Origin: an uncultured Steroidobacter sp.
GTDB taxonomy: Bacteria > Pseudomonadota > Gammaproteobacteria > Steroidobacterales > Steroidobacteraceae
Reading direction: 5' to 3'
Assembly: GCA_937864115.1 (NCBI GenBank)
Contig: CALMII010000037.1
Coordinates: forward strand, 99,755-163,754
DNA: 64,000 bases
Shown here: positions 42,801 to 49,257 of the stretch, piece after piece
How the letters are laid out: each line of letters begins with the position of its first letter
Position numbering within the stretch: position 1 is the first letter of the stretch
Translations under genes and position numbers: made by a program
Notes under the pieces: generated by a model
Database searches by the model: none
The model's input: only the letters and a program-made list of their open reading frames with translations
What the model was told of the DNA's origin: nothing

Positions 42801-43914
42801 ACACCGTGCCTCCTGTCACACCATTGGCATAGTAGTTCGTTCCCTCCTGACTCTGTGCCTGCCAGTAAATGCCAGCACCGCCAACACCATCGAAGTTACC
42901 CGCGAGCAACCTATATCCATCGGCCGACCAGCTCACATTCCCGGCCAACGATATTGCTGAAGAGAAAATGCTTCCGGACGAATTGCCTCCGACAAGATAG
43001 CTTTGGCTGCCGCCTCGTCGTGCCTGCAGCACGACATCGTCCGTGCCATTGCCATCGAAGTCGCCCACAACCACTGTAGCGAGGCTAGGCGACCAGTCCG
43101 CACCGAACGCATTCCGATTCCATTGCTGCACACCCACCTGCTGGAACGGTGTGCTTCCACCTTGCGACAGCACGACTCCGTTCATTCCCGGCCGATAGGT
43201 AGGAACGGGAATCGGAATCTCGTAGTCGATCAGAACGATCTGCGGCTTCGCCTGCAACAGCAGATCCGCGCGGCCATCCCCGTTGAAATCCCCGGTAAAT
43301 ACATTCGCGTCTTTCACAGACCAACTGAACGCACCCCACGACGCATCGGTCCATGTTTGCTGCGGTCCAGCAGTGAGTTGACCTGTGGCGGACGCGAGAA
43401 TCACGGCGTGAGTGCTGCCACGACTGCTTCCTTGAAGGAAGAGATCTGCGCGTCCGTCGCCGTTGAAATCGCCGGCTTGAACCTTGTGCTGGTCCGCAGA
43501 CCAGTTCAGCCCGAGGAAAGAATTGGGTATTTCCTGGCTGATGGATGTCAGCTTGCCGTTCGAATCGGCAAACAACAGATAGTGATTGCCCGGTGTATTC
43601 CTCTGCATGAAGACATCGGATTTTCCGTCGCCATTAAAATCATCGACGATGATCGTGTACAGCTTGCTGTGCCAGGGAATCCCCAGATAGTTCGCCAGCC
43701 ACGTCTGCGTCGAATTGTTCGGCCCATTGCCGTCCGACCGGGCTATGCCGCTTGCGCCCGTCGGCGCTTTGGCAACGTAGAGCAGATCTGTCTTCCCGTC
43801 ACCGTCAAAGTCACCTGGGTAGAGATCGTACTCCGCCGCGCTCCACTCGGTTGCACCCCAAGCAGACGACCACATGCCACAGACGGCAACCGCAACGATC
43901 AGCTTTCTATTCAT
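36832..43914 (-). CDS. Large secreted FG-GAP/SpvB/RHS protein RHS2 with C-terminal toxin module
   Basis: 2360 residues from ATG 43914, with GGTAGGGA upstream. After a signal peptide (IVAVAVCGMWSSAWG), five or six FG-GAP/VCBS repeats (PGDFDGDGKTDLLYV and similar, about 35-380) lead to a SpvB/TcdB-like block (PGPRGLQPDLALTYNSQDD near 440). A second FG-GAP set, YD repeats, and the RHS core (HLGSVNAITNS, RVYDPQIGRFTSADPF, NDPLSNVDPSGF) follow. The last 200 residues include IDYVIRNGQAIALNNRSLLA and a short Gly-rich end, a module seen at the ends of RHS toxins. The N-terminal half resembles Tc toxin B/C proteins that form a closed shell. Confidence 0.92.
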   Translation of the reverse strand: MNRKLIVAVAVCGMWSSAWGATEWSAAEYDLYPGDFDGDGKTDLLYVAKAPTGASGIARSDGNGPNNSTQTWLANYLGIPWHSKLYTIIVDDFNGDGKSDVFMQRNTPGNHYLLFADSNGKLTSISQEIPNSFLGLNWSADQHKVQAGDFNGDGRADLFLQGSSRGSTHAVILASATGQLTAGPQQTWTDASWGAFSWSVKDANVFTGDFNGDGRADLLLQAKPQIVLIDYEIPIPVPTYRPGMNGVVLSQGGSTPFQQVGVQQWNRNAFGADWSPSLATVVVGDFDGNGTDDVVLQARRGGSQSYLVGGNSSGSIFSSAISLAGNVSWSADGYRLLAGNFDGVGGAGIYWQAQSQEGTNYYANGVTGGTVSPSAQGAVEPAPIIPATVAGRTEGVFGVSSLGAATYRVPIWLPPGPRGLQPDLALTYNSQDDNGVIGVGWSLSGLSSIERCNKTKAQDGSAGSVALTTADRFCLNGNRLRLTSATDYGVAGSTYQTEIDDLTVVTAHESEGNGPRYFTARTRDGTAYEYGKTVDSRVAPGTSTTPYRWKLNRVTDAAGNALIVSYVKSDGHAVPATISWTPLSAGSSTFAYSANFIYTDSRTAADSQTGYVANQKVVNKRRLESIQIRAATSGVAQTVRRYFLTYDSGPKTGRSRLTQITECADDAQSACLAATTISYQSGTTMHSSSALGLSSSSSLMREKFDFNGDGRHDLLFVSSNYWRVALAVDGGFSTAINTNIPSSTTPIVGRFTSARQDALLANSGGTWWHYTLNESSTLFQSVSTGAPAPAATWATGDTNGDGLSDLVWVNASGQIYIRLNASVPAAVSPTFSATTTLAGTVSSGGNLLSSNGAVLRFSDVDGDGRQDLYHYYLPAIFPPTLFGVLNLLVSRDTTFEVIPSLYGVSPGPTPINFNDDACTDRILNTLVIIQQCGNTEQSMVSLPQAPILMMDWNDDGRTDFLVSNGSNFGVYLSNGQGVGPLEATSIPYTAGGSYFAIDQDGDGLDDIVRVSNSTPYNVTYFTRSGSGAIPVFATSTADLATSFTDGFGVSHALGYVSTARPNNSPFGSGMLGRDPNAPLQDDATARIVVGQVTSSDGIGGLYNTTYRYLGARKNVPRNEFVGYSQVIETDGRSGSGVVRKTVYEQLFPLAGMVKKQEYLQADGTQISITTNDNRSITVGSGASLRYFTYVHQSVADQYEVGGSKNGQLIATTTTSHTISPTLGVLTDAVTKVVEASTANGLQGGIEHVTELHQLEIFDDAANSCRGMPQLTELKKSSTRPNSTTISRRARITWQGAGCRPHSSIAALNTEWQVTSVFEYDDFGNIRQVSATPIAGQDARVTKAYWGSSGQFLEKLWNAQMNEPTVFGWNKSLAMRTSMTDPNALTTRWYPDPFGRIVQESRPDGTRTEGLLTACASGNQYCGAQSDVRLRFIATTYDAAGSLVRTDTQYFDAFGRLRDDDLQMLNGLTSRSITTYDAFGRVATQSVPHRLGGTDPLGNTEFGYDLLGRITTVKRQVSESDTSIATTKVDYLGLTQQVTAFQNDAQHQRITKAVRDALGQTIRSIDAASSATEFEYNPFGDLLTTRDVAGNEIKIEYYDAIGLKKKTTDPDMGVWEYKYYPFGELKEQKNANLQTVSFTYDKLSRPLTRTDSPGGPTTWYWDTAAKGIGQLDYVTSPGGYREGYLYDSHGRVRQQDITADVTVYSYQFDYNDVGLLNSITYPASTGSSPFKVRYGYAYGLMSNVQDYTANSAGTTYWQATAGNARGQITGETYGNGLQTSYGYDRIAGWLNTQTTGPSGGNSIQNLSYEWYKTGSLKNRKDLKRNLTEQFVYDALGRVDYSTLNGTQNADFNYDALGNLTYKTGIGTLVYDHAIKKHAVMSTTGTVNNSYEYDFNGNMTKRNGYTTVWYSYDLPKSIASAGSTSDFWYGPDRARWKQKITTGSVVETVTYLGGLMEKKVGTATEYRHLIQAATGTVAIHTRGAQTATYYLSRDHLGSVNAITNSTGGELVNESFDAFGQRRGSNWTGLPTAGDRTQIAAITSRGFTDHEHLDNLNLIHMNGRVYDPQIGRFTSADPFVQDPMNSQSLNRYSYTFNDPLSNVDPSGFTCTSVGFIFTSGGGSSADGYGGAFTPYWTFLPCRRAPGGPPPRATRGDVQDSTAGGTMRVLYDGVAYTITEEMVSNLTCARNGDCRTRLAVHHDCNAWPDYRAAKCDAIEPLYIVEDAVFAAMGGVAAVRAVMAGRGASLAARGSMLFGQASVKSTFAHGPHAGRTVGEVAQGLRAGTISADTLPIDYVIRNGQAIALNNRSLLALTRAGMQPTVTRNLTGNQAAEALLNSHLQGGVPSTVIRVRGGPPGTSLIE

Positions 43915-43959
43915 TAAGGAGATCCCTACCTGACCATTCTTCTTGTGCACCAACTTCAT

Positions 43960-44862
43960 TCATCTTGAGGGATGGGCCGGCATGGTCCCAGCGTGGGCGA
44001 TTGCCTGCTGTGTCCGTTCCCGGTCGGCAACTATCAGTGCGCCATCCAACGAAACTTGAAGGGCTGAGTTATTTCGTGAAACGGTCGCAATCACGGCGCC
44101 TCCTTCGGCAACGTACTGAAGGAGATCCATGGCCTGATTAGCATCAACGAGCGGGGCACCATCGATGCTCGTAATGAGATCGCCAGCCTGCAAGCCCATC
44201 TGCGAGAAGACGCCTGACGCTCTTCCCGAATACACTTGAAATCCAACGATCTGATTTCCATCGAACACTGGACTCGGCCGTAAATAGTCGGTCAGAACAT
44301 TGCGCGTGCTGGGTAGAGCAGCATCGTCATCTCGTTGTCCCCCGACAAAGAGGAGTTCACTTTCACGTTCATGCGAGCCGCGTCGCTGCTCACCCTGTAC
44401 GTACAACGTTACCGACTCGTCCTCACGTTGAAGGACCACGCGGTCTATATAGACAGCCGTGAGTCGCGCGCCGTTAGCCAATACGGCCCCTGCCGCATAC
44501 GTTTGTGGATTTTCCACCGAGACACCAATCCTTGCCGTCCCCTCGCTCGCATTCCTACCTGGCGCAGTGGAGATCAAATGAATGGCCAGAGGTTTCGCCG
44601 AAGCCGATGACTCAGTACCGGCTGTTCCCAGTGTCGCTGACACATCTGTTGATGTATCCAACACACTTTCGGAAATCGGCGTGCCGTGGTCAGCATGCTG
44701 AGTACTTGTTGGCCCGTGTCCGAGCGATATCAAGCGCGACGGGACATCGGCGCTCCACAACGCAGCCGCAATCAGACAAGCAGCAATGACGGATGAAATG
44801 ATCCGAACGCGGAACTGATACCTCCGATCAAGATCCTCCACTTCTCTTTGAAATCGGTTCAT
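43960..44862 (-). CDS. GspC-like protein with PDZ domain, RHS2 operon
   Basis: 300 residues from ATG 44862. One membrane helix (IISSVIAACLIAAALWSA), a low-complexity periplasmic linker, then RIGVSVENPQTYAAGAVLAN and LTAVYIDRVVLQREDESVTL, which match the homology region of type II secretion GspC, and a PDZ domain (MGLQAGDLITSIDGAPLVDA). GspC selects and passes substrates to the outer-membrane secretin. Lying 45 bases upstream of RHS2 and with no other type II genes, it may adapt RHS2 to a type II machine encoded elsewhere. This pairing is unusual. Confidence 0.82.
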   Translation of the reverse strand: MNRFQREVEDLDRRYQFRVRIISSVIAACLIAAALWSADVPSRLISLGHGPTSTQHADHGTPISESVLDTSTDVSATLGTAGTESSASAKPLAIHLISTAPGRNASEGTARIGVSVENPQTYAAGAVLANGARLTAVYIDRVVLQREDESVTLYVQGEQRRGSHERESELLFVGGQRDDDAALPSTRNVLTDYLRPSPVFDGNQIVGFQVYSGRASGVFSQMGLQAGDLITSIDGAPLVDANQAMDLLQYVAEGGAVIATVSRNNSALQVSLDGALIVADRERTQQAIAHAGTMPAHPSR

Positions 44863-44875
44863 GCGCAAAGATCCA

Positions 44876-45223
44876 CTAGCCAACCTCAAAGAGCGCCACT
44901 ACGCGACATGAGGCCTCGTCAATATGTGCCTGGACTTCCACATCCATCGCACGAGCACGCAACAACCACGCGAACTCCTCCTTGAAGGTGGCGCGATTGC
45001 GATCTAGGCACATCTGGTTGGGCCAGGGGGAGTAACAGGTGCAGTTCGACCGCTCCCAGCCTGAAATGATGAAGGTAACGGTAGAGCCGTCGTAACCGAA
45101 GCCCAACTGGGTGATTTTTCCATGATGCCAAGCGGCCCATGTCGTGGAGGCCGTGCAGGTAAGAACAATCGCAAGCGCTATCCGCAGGGCGCGAATAACT
45201 CCCTTCTTGGCGAGAACTCCCAT
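44876..45223 (-). CDS. Small secreted protein SSP13, heads the RHS2 operon
   Basis: 115 residues. Signal peptide ALRIALAIVLTCTASTTWA. GKITQLGFGYDGSTVTFIIS, SNCTCYSPWPNQMC, FKEEFAWLLRARAMDVEVQ and SCRVVALFEVG are near-copies of SSP5. It ends 13 bases before the GspC-like gene, so it is the first gene of an operon SSP13 - GspC-like - RHS2 - immunity. Conservation of the FKEEFAWLLRARAMD helix exceeds that of the rest of the family. Confidence 0.88.
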   Translation of the reverse strand: MGVLAKKGVIRALRIALAIVLTCTASTTWAAWHHGKITQLGFGYDGSTVTFIISGWERSNCTCYSPWPNQMCLDRNRATFKEEFAWLLRARAMDVEVQAHIDEASCRVVALFEVG

Positions 45224-45540
45224 CTCGTCCCTCCAAAAATCCGTTCGCGCGCGTCATTCCCAACGCACGCATCCCTAATTGGTTCGTCACCATTTCCTTC
45301 AGGCAGGTACATCCGCCTGCATTCGTGGTCTCTTACCCGCTTCGACGCACTGCCGTGCGTTATGAATTCTTCTGCTTCTCTATTTTGTGTCTCGATATTC
45401 GCGGCAACGAGGGAACGATGTCAACGATTACACTGGATTTTTTTGCGCGTTCATGTGAGGGAACACATCGAGTCATATCGCTCTATAGGTTTGCCGTACT
45501 ACCAAGCATTCCCGCAAAAGAACGGGAGTCTCCTATCGAG
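45224..45540. other. Promoter region of the RHS2 operon
   Basis: No gene. Part of it (to about 45430) is similar to the DNA upstream of SSP5, so the two operons share a duplicated 5' flank. Confidence 0.5.
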
Positions 45541-45901
45541 CTATTTCAACTGCCAATAACTGTGGTATGCGATGGGGACTACCCCAATGGCGGAAACCGC
45601 TTGGCAACTTGTTGCAGTCGGATCGGCAATCAGCACCTCAATCGATCGCTCTGTAGCTTGCGCAGCTAGCGCCATTGCTAACTTCCTGTCGAACTGTGGC
45701 ATCCGTGCCCGGCAGGAAAATTCCACGCGGGCCACTCGCGCATGTGACACCTTCGTTGTTGAAGTCTCCCAGCAATAGCAACCCGCCATCGACGAGATGA
45801 ACTTCGGTAGGAACTGCCGCGCTCCAGATGTATGCATGAGCCGTTCCACAAATCAGTGCCAAAGCGGCGCCTACTCCGGCCTGAATCTTGTTTATCTTCA
45901 T
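45541..45901 (-). pseudogene. Broken small secreted protein SSP14
   Basis: ATG 45901 begins a signal peptide (GVGAALALICGTAHA) and GGLLLLGDFNNEGVTCASGP; the frame then shifts near 45700, and the other frame carries FDRKLAMALAAQATERSIEV and TSCQAVSAIGVVPIAYHS, the family's helix and end. One base change would restore it, so a sequencing error is also possible. Confidence 0.7.
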
Positions 45902-46446
45902 CTGCGTTGTTCTCCCAATAGATCTGCTGGACCGAAGTTCACGGGTGGATTCGCCTGCTCCGTGCTCTCCGACTGTCCAAGAGTTCCGAGAAGTATCACG
46001 GGTAGATTTGCTCAGCAAGCCAGCCGTTGCATCTGGACTGCGAGTTTGAACGCGCGAGACACCCTCTACGGACCGATCAGCTTGACTCGTCTACTGAAAT
46101 CACTGAAATCCGCGTCGGTTGTAACGCGCGACTTTCACACCCATTGGACAACAAGCCAGCTTTGTCACACTCCGCCAATGACGGCTCAAGCCGCCTTCTG
46201 ACAACGCGCACTGTCCCGGGGATCTAGTCTCTCAAACCGCCGCGGCAGCGTTAAACAAGCCGATGACTCAACAAGATACCGAACCAACCGCTTCTCACCA
46301 GCACGCGTCTACGCTGGGAAGTTCACGAGGACGTCCAAAAGTATCTACGAAAGCGCCTGGCGATACTTGCATCGCGCACGCAGCTGCCGCAGCGTCGGCT
46401 CGCCACCGCGGATGGCTTTCGTCAACTTCATCGAAGGAGAAGTGTC
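45902..46446. other. Upstream region of the lasso-peptide operon
   Basis: No convincing gene. The last 60 bases hold the GAAGGAG ribosome site of the precursor gene. The operon promoter is expected here; no clear consensus was identified. Confidence 0.4.
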
Positions 46447-46554
46447 ATGAACGATCTGGAACTCATCGATCTGGGCGATGCAACTCTCGTGACTCGCGAA
46501 GTCGGTCCGAAGGTTCGCATCGACAATCTGGCGGGCGACCTGGGCTACTTCTAG
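46447..46554 (+). CDS. Lasso-peptide precursor
   Basis: 35 residues, too short for usual gene calls. The proposed leader MNDLELIDLGDATLVTR matches the astexin-type pattern of a hydrophobic-LG-A-x-x-x-T-R end with Thr at position -2. The core would then be EVGPKVRIDNLAGDLGYF: Glu1 joined to Asp9 would give the usual nine-residue ring and a nine-residue tail. A core starting at Gly3 with ring to Asp9 (seven residues) is an alternative that leaves Thr at -4. GAAGGAG lies upstream. The B and C genes follow, with a hairpin between. Confidence 0.75.
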   Translation: MNDLELIDLGDATLVTREVGPKVRIDNLAGDLGYF

Positions 46555-46565
46555 CCTGACTCGTC

Positions 46566-46595
46566 ACGGTGGAGCGTGCTCGCACGCTCCACCGT
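46566..46595 (+). promoter_or_regulatory. Hairpin between precursor and B gene
   Basis: ACGGTGGAGCGTGC and GCACGCTCCACCGT form a perfect 14-base stem with a two-base loop, 11 bases past the precursor stop. Lasso operons often have such a stem to favour precursor mRNA over the downstream genes by partial termination or 3'-end protection. Confidence 0.75.
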
Positions 46596-46598
46596 CTC

Positions 46599-47303
46599 AT
46601 GACCATGCACTACGCTCTCGCACCGCACATCCGCGTCTGCCGAACGCAGTGCGATACGGTCGGACTCGATCTGCAACGCAATCGCTATTTCGGCCTCGGA
46701 GACAACGAGACGTCGCTTCTGGTCCACCTCGGTGTGCTTGATGGTGGTGAAGCCACCTTGCTTTCGGGTTCCCAGGTATCGACACTCCGCGACGCCCTGA
46801 TGCGGGCCGGCCTGCTCGTACCAGCCGATGCCACTCACGAAGGCACCGGCTCAGGCCCGTCCATGACAATGGACCCACCGGCGGCCAGTGCTGGCTACGA
46901 GCACACCGACACCGCGCCCATCCGCATGCATCATATTCTCAACCTGCTGCGCGCCTTCATGTGGGCGCAGCTCGCTCTGAAGAAGCAGTCGCTCCACGCA
47001 ATTTCCCTGCAGGTATCGAGAGCACGTCTCACCAGGAAGGAGCCTTTCGAGAGCTCACGCGCAATTGCCCTTGTAAGTACGTTCCGTCGACTGCGTCCAT
47101 TTCTGTACGGCGCGCGCCAACGCTGTCTTCTGCACGCGTTGACGCTCACCCGCTTTCTGGCGCACTACGACCAGTATCCGCACTGGGTCATCGGTGTCCG
47201 CACCCGCCCCTGGGCCGCCCATAGCTGGGTGCAGGCCGGTGTCATGGTGCTCGATGGACGGCCGGACGATGTGTGTGACTACACACCCCTCCTGACGGCT
47301 TGA
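46599..47303 (+). CDS. Lasso-peptide leader peptidase B (RRE fused to transglutaminase-like protease)
   Basis: 234 residues from ATG 46599, just after the hairpin; a GTG inside the hairpin is less likely. The N-terminal 85 residues have a PqqD-like leader-binding (RRE) pattern (LDLQRNRYFGLGDNETSLL). The C-terminal domain carries Cys in QRCLLHALTL, His in AAHSWVQAG and Asp in MVLDGRPDD, the triad of McjB-type leader peptidases. It should bind the leader and cut after Arg17. Confidence 0.9.
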   Translation: MTMHYALAPHIRVCRTQCDTVGLDLQRNRYFGLGDNETSLLVHLGVLDGGEATLLSGSQVSTLRDALMRAGLLVPADATHEGTGSGPSMTMDPPAASAGYEHTDTAPIRMHHILNLLRAFMWAQLALKKQSLHAISLQVSRARLTRKEPFESSRAIALVSTFRRLRPFLYGARQRCLLHALTLTRFLAHYDQYPHWVIGVRTRPWAAHSWVQAGVMVLDGRPDDVCDYTPLLTA

Positions 47304-47306
47304 TGA

Positions 47307-49085
47307 GTGGCGGCCGTGTTCGAGTATCTCGCGCTCGCCCACGACCCAGACAACGCGCAGGCACGACGCGAAGCGATGGCGCTCACCGCGCGACTGCCGC
47401 AACCCAACCGCTGGCGCTCGGCCTTCCAGTCCGATGCATTGCACGTGCTGTATCGCGCGGCATATCCCGCGTTCGCCGCGACGGTACGGAACGACATCGT
47501 CATCGTCGGCAATCATTTCCCGATGCCCGCCAGCGATGGCTCCGCGCCTCCCCGTCGCACCTGCCATCCCGACGGCTTCCCGCCGGATCGTTGGGGCAAT
47601 TATGTCGCACTGAGGGTGACCCCCGACCGCCGCCTACATATATATAGAGAGCCCACCGCGCAGCTACCCTGCCTGCACGTCGAGTACGGCGGCGTCCATG
47701 TGCTCGCCTCGCGCATCACGACCCTGAAGACCGTGACCTCGCGCTTCTTCCCCGTCGAGCGCGCCTATCTCCACCGCCATCTGCTGGGACGCCTCGGAAC
47801 TTGTCGGTGCCAACCTCTCGCCGGCCTCACCTCCGTGGCCGGCGGGGGCGGGGGCGAGATCGATCTGACTCAGGCGCCGTGCACGTTCTTCCGGCGCTCG
47901 CACTGGCAGCCCGCTTCATGGATCTCTCCCGACACCGAGATCGCTGACCCCAACGCCGCCGCGCAATCACTTCGCCAGGTCACCCGGTATTGCATCGAGC
48001 ATTGGGCGAGGACGTCGCCCACTTCCCTCATGCGCCTGTCGGGCGGTCTCGATTCGTCGATCGTGTTCGGCTGCCTCGCACAGGCGGGCCCAGCCGCTCT
48101 CACCGCGTACACCTACTTCGACCCCGACGGTGTCAACGACGAGCGACGCTGGGCACGCGAAGCCGCTGCACACCATCGGTTCGACTGCCGCATGATTGCC
48201 TTCCGTACGGACGATGTGAACGTGCCCGCCATCGCCACGCTGCAGCCTACGCTCGAGCCGGTGTCGACCCTGCCCTATCTGCAACGCGCGCCGATCGAGC
48301 GATCACTCGCCGCAGAGTACGGCGCCAGCGCCGTCTTTACCGGCCAGGGCGGCGATGCCAGCTTCTGTCGCGACAGCATCGCACTGACGCCACTCGACCA
48401 CGTAGGGCGCCATGGATTCACCCCTGCACTCGGCAGGCTGTGCGCCCAGGTCGCACGACATACCGGCTCGTCCTTCTGGCAGGAACTTGCCGCCGCGAGG
48501 CGGTATCGCCGCAATGGCGTATCGCACGACATCGTTCCGGGCACGACCGAGCTATCTGCGCTCCTCGACCCCGAGGTCGCACGCGCGAGGCTGCCGGCCG
48601 CGCCTACCCATTCCTGGCTCGATACACCGCACGGCGTACCCAGCCTGCCTCGACGACTGGGCTCGCTACTATCGTCCGTAGACAACGACGACATCTCCGC
48701 CCATTCCGACGATGCGCCGACGATCATCTCGCCGCTGCTCTCCCGACCCATCATCGAGACCTGCCTGCGCATCCCGTCCTACGTACATTTCAAGGATGGG
48801 ATCGAGCGCGGTCTCGCGCGCGCGGCGTTCGCCGACGAACTGCCGCTCTCCATCCGTCGCCGTTGCTGGAAGGATCGAGCGCCGGGATTCATCGAACGCA
48901 TCATCGGCAGGCATCAATCGTTCGTACGCGAGTTTCTGCTGGAGGGCATTCTCGTCCGCGATCACTGGCTCTCGAAACCGGCCGTCGAAGCCGCCCTTGC
49001 CGATCGAGCAGGAGGCTCCCAGGTAAGTGCCCTGGAGATCATGAATCACGTGGATACGGAGGCGTGGGTACGCCACTGGTCCTGA
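47307..49085 (+). CDS. Lasso-peptide cyclase C (asparagine-synthetase-like)
   Basis: 592 residues from GTG 47307, three bases after the B stop. LMRLSGGLDSSIV is the PP-loop that binds ATP, and FTGQGGDASF is the second conserved block of asparagine-synthetase-like cyclases. It adenylates the ring Asp/Glu side chain and joins it to the core N-terminus. The N-terminal part is a glutaminase-like fold without the catalytic Cys. No ABC transporter follows, as in astexin and caulosegnin loci. Confidence 0.92.
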   Translation: MAAVFEYLALAHDPDNAQARREAMALTARLPQPNRWRSAFQSDALHVLYRAAYPAFAATVRNDIVIVGNHFPMPASDGSAPPRRTCHPDGFPPDRWGNYVALRVTPDRRLHIYREPTAQLPCLHVEYGGVHVLASRITTLKTVTSRFFPVERAYLHRHLLGRLGTCRCQPLAGLTSVAGGGGGEIDLTQAPCTFFRRSHWQPASWISPDTEIADPNAAAQSLRQVTRYCIEHWARTSPTSLMRLSGGLDSSIVFGCLAQAGPAALTAYTYFDPDGVNDERRWAREAAAHHRFDCRMIAFRTDDVNVPAIATLQPTLEPVSTLPYLQRAPIERSLAAEYGASAVFTGQGGDASFCRDSIALTPLDHVGRHGFTPALGRLCAQVARHTGSSFWQELAAARRYRRNGVSHDIVPGTTELSALLDPEVARARLPAAPTHSWLDTPHGVPSLPRRLGSLLSSVDNDDISAHSDDAPTIISPLLSRPIIETCLRIPSYVHFKDGIERGLARAAFADELPLSIRRRCWKDRAPGFIERIIGRHQSFVREFLLEGILVRDHWLSKPAVEAALADRAGGSQVSALEIMNHVDTEAWVRHWS

Positions 49086-49203
49086 AACGCGTGAGCACCG
49101 TTGGCTCGTCACGGGAGCCGCAATGGTGGTCCGTATTCTTCGGCTTCGATGTCTTCGACTTCGATCCAGAACATTGCATCGCCCCGGCGGCGCACCAAAA
49201 AAC

Positions 49204-49254
49204 ACCGCTCGCAACCCGGCATCGCAGTGCCGCAGCATGTTGGTTGCGAGCGGT
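49204..49254. terminator. Terminator between convergent lasso operons
   Basis: ACCGCTCGCAACC (49204-49216) and GGTTGCGAGCGGT (49242-49254) form a perfect 13-base stem. On the minus strand it is followed by GTTTTTTGG, a rho-independent terminator for the isopeptidase gene; it may also stop the lasso operon from the other side. Confidence 0.82.
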
Positions 49255-49257
49255 GGC

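Noticed and set aside
49109..49235. A short minus-strand frame with MFWIEVEDIEAEEYGPPLRL as a second lasso precursor
   Set aside because: No leader with Thr at -2 and no ribosome site; it overlaps the terminator between the convergent operons.
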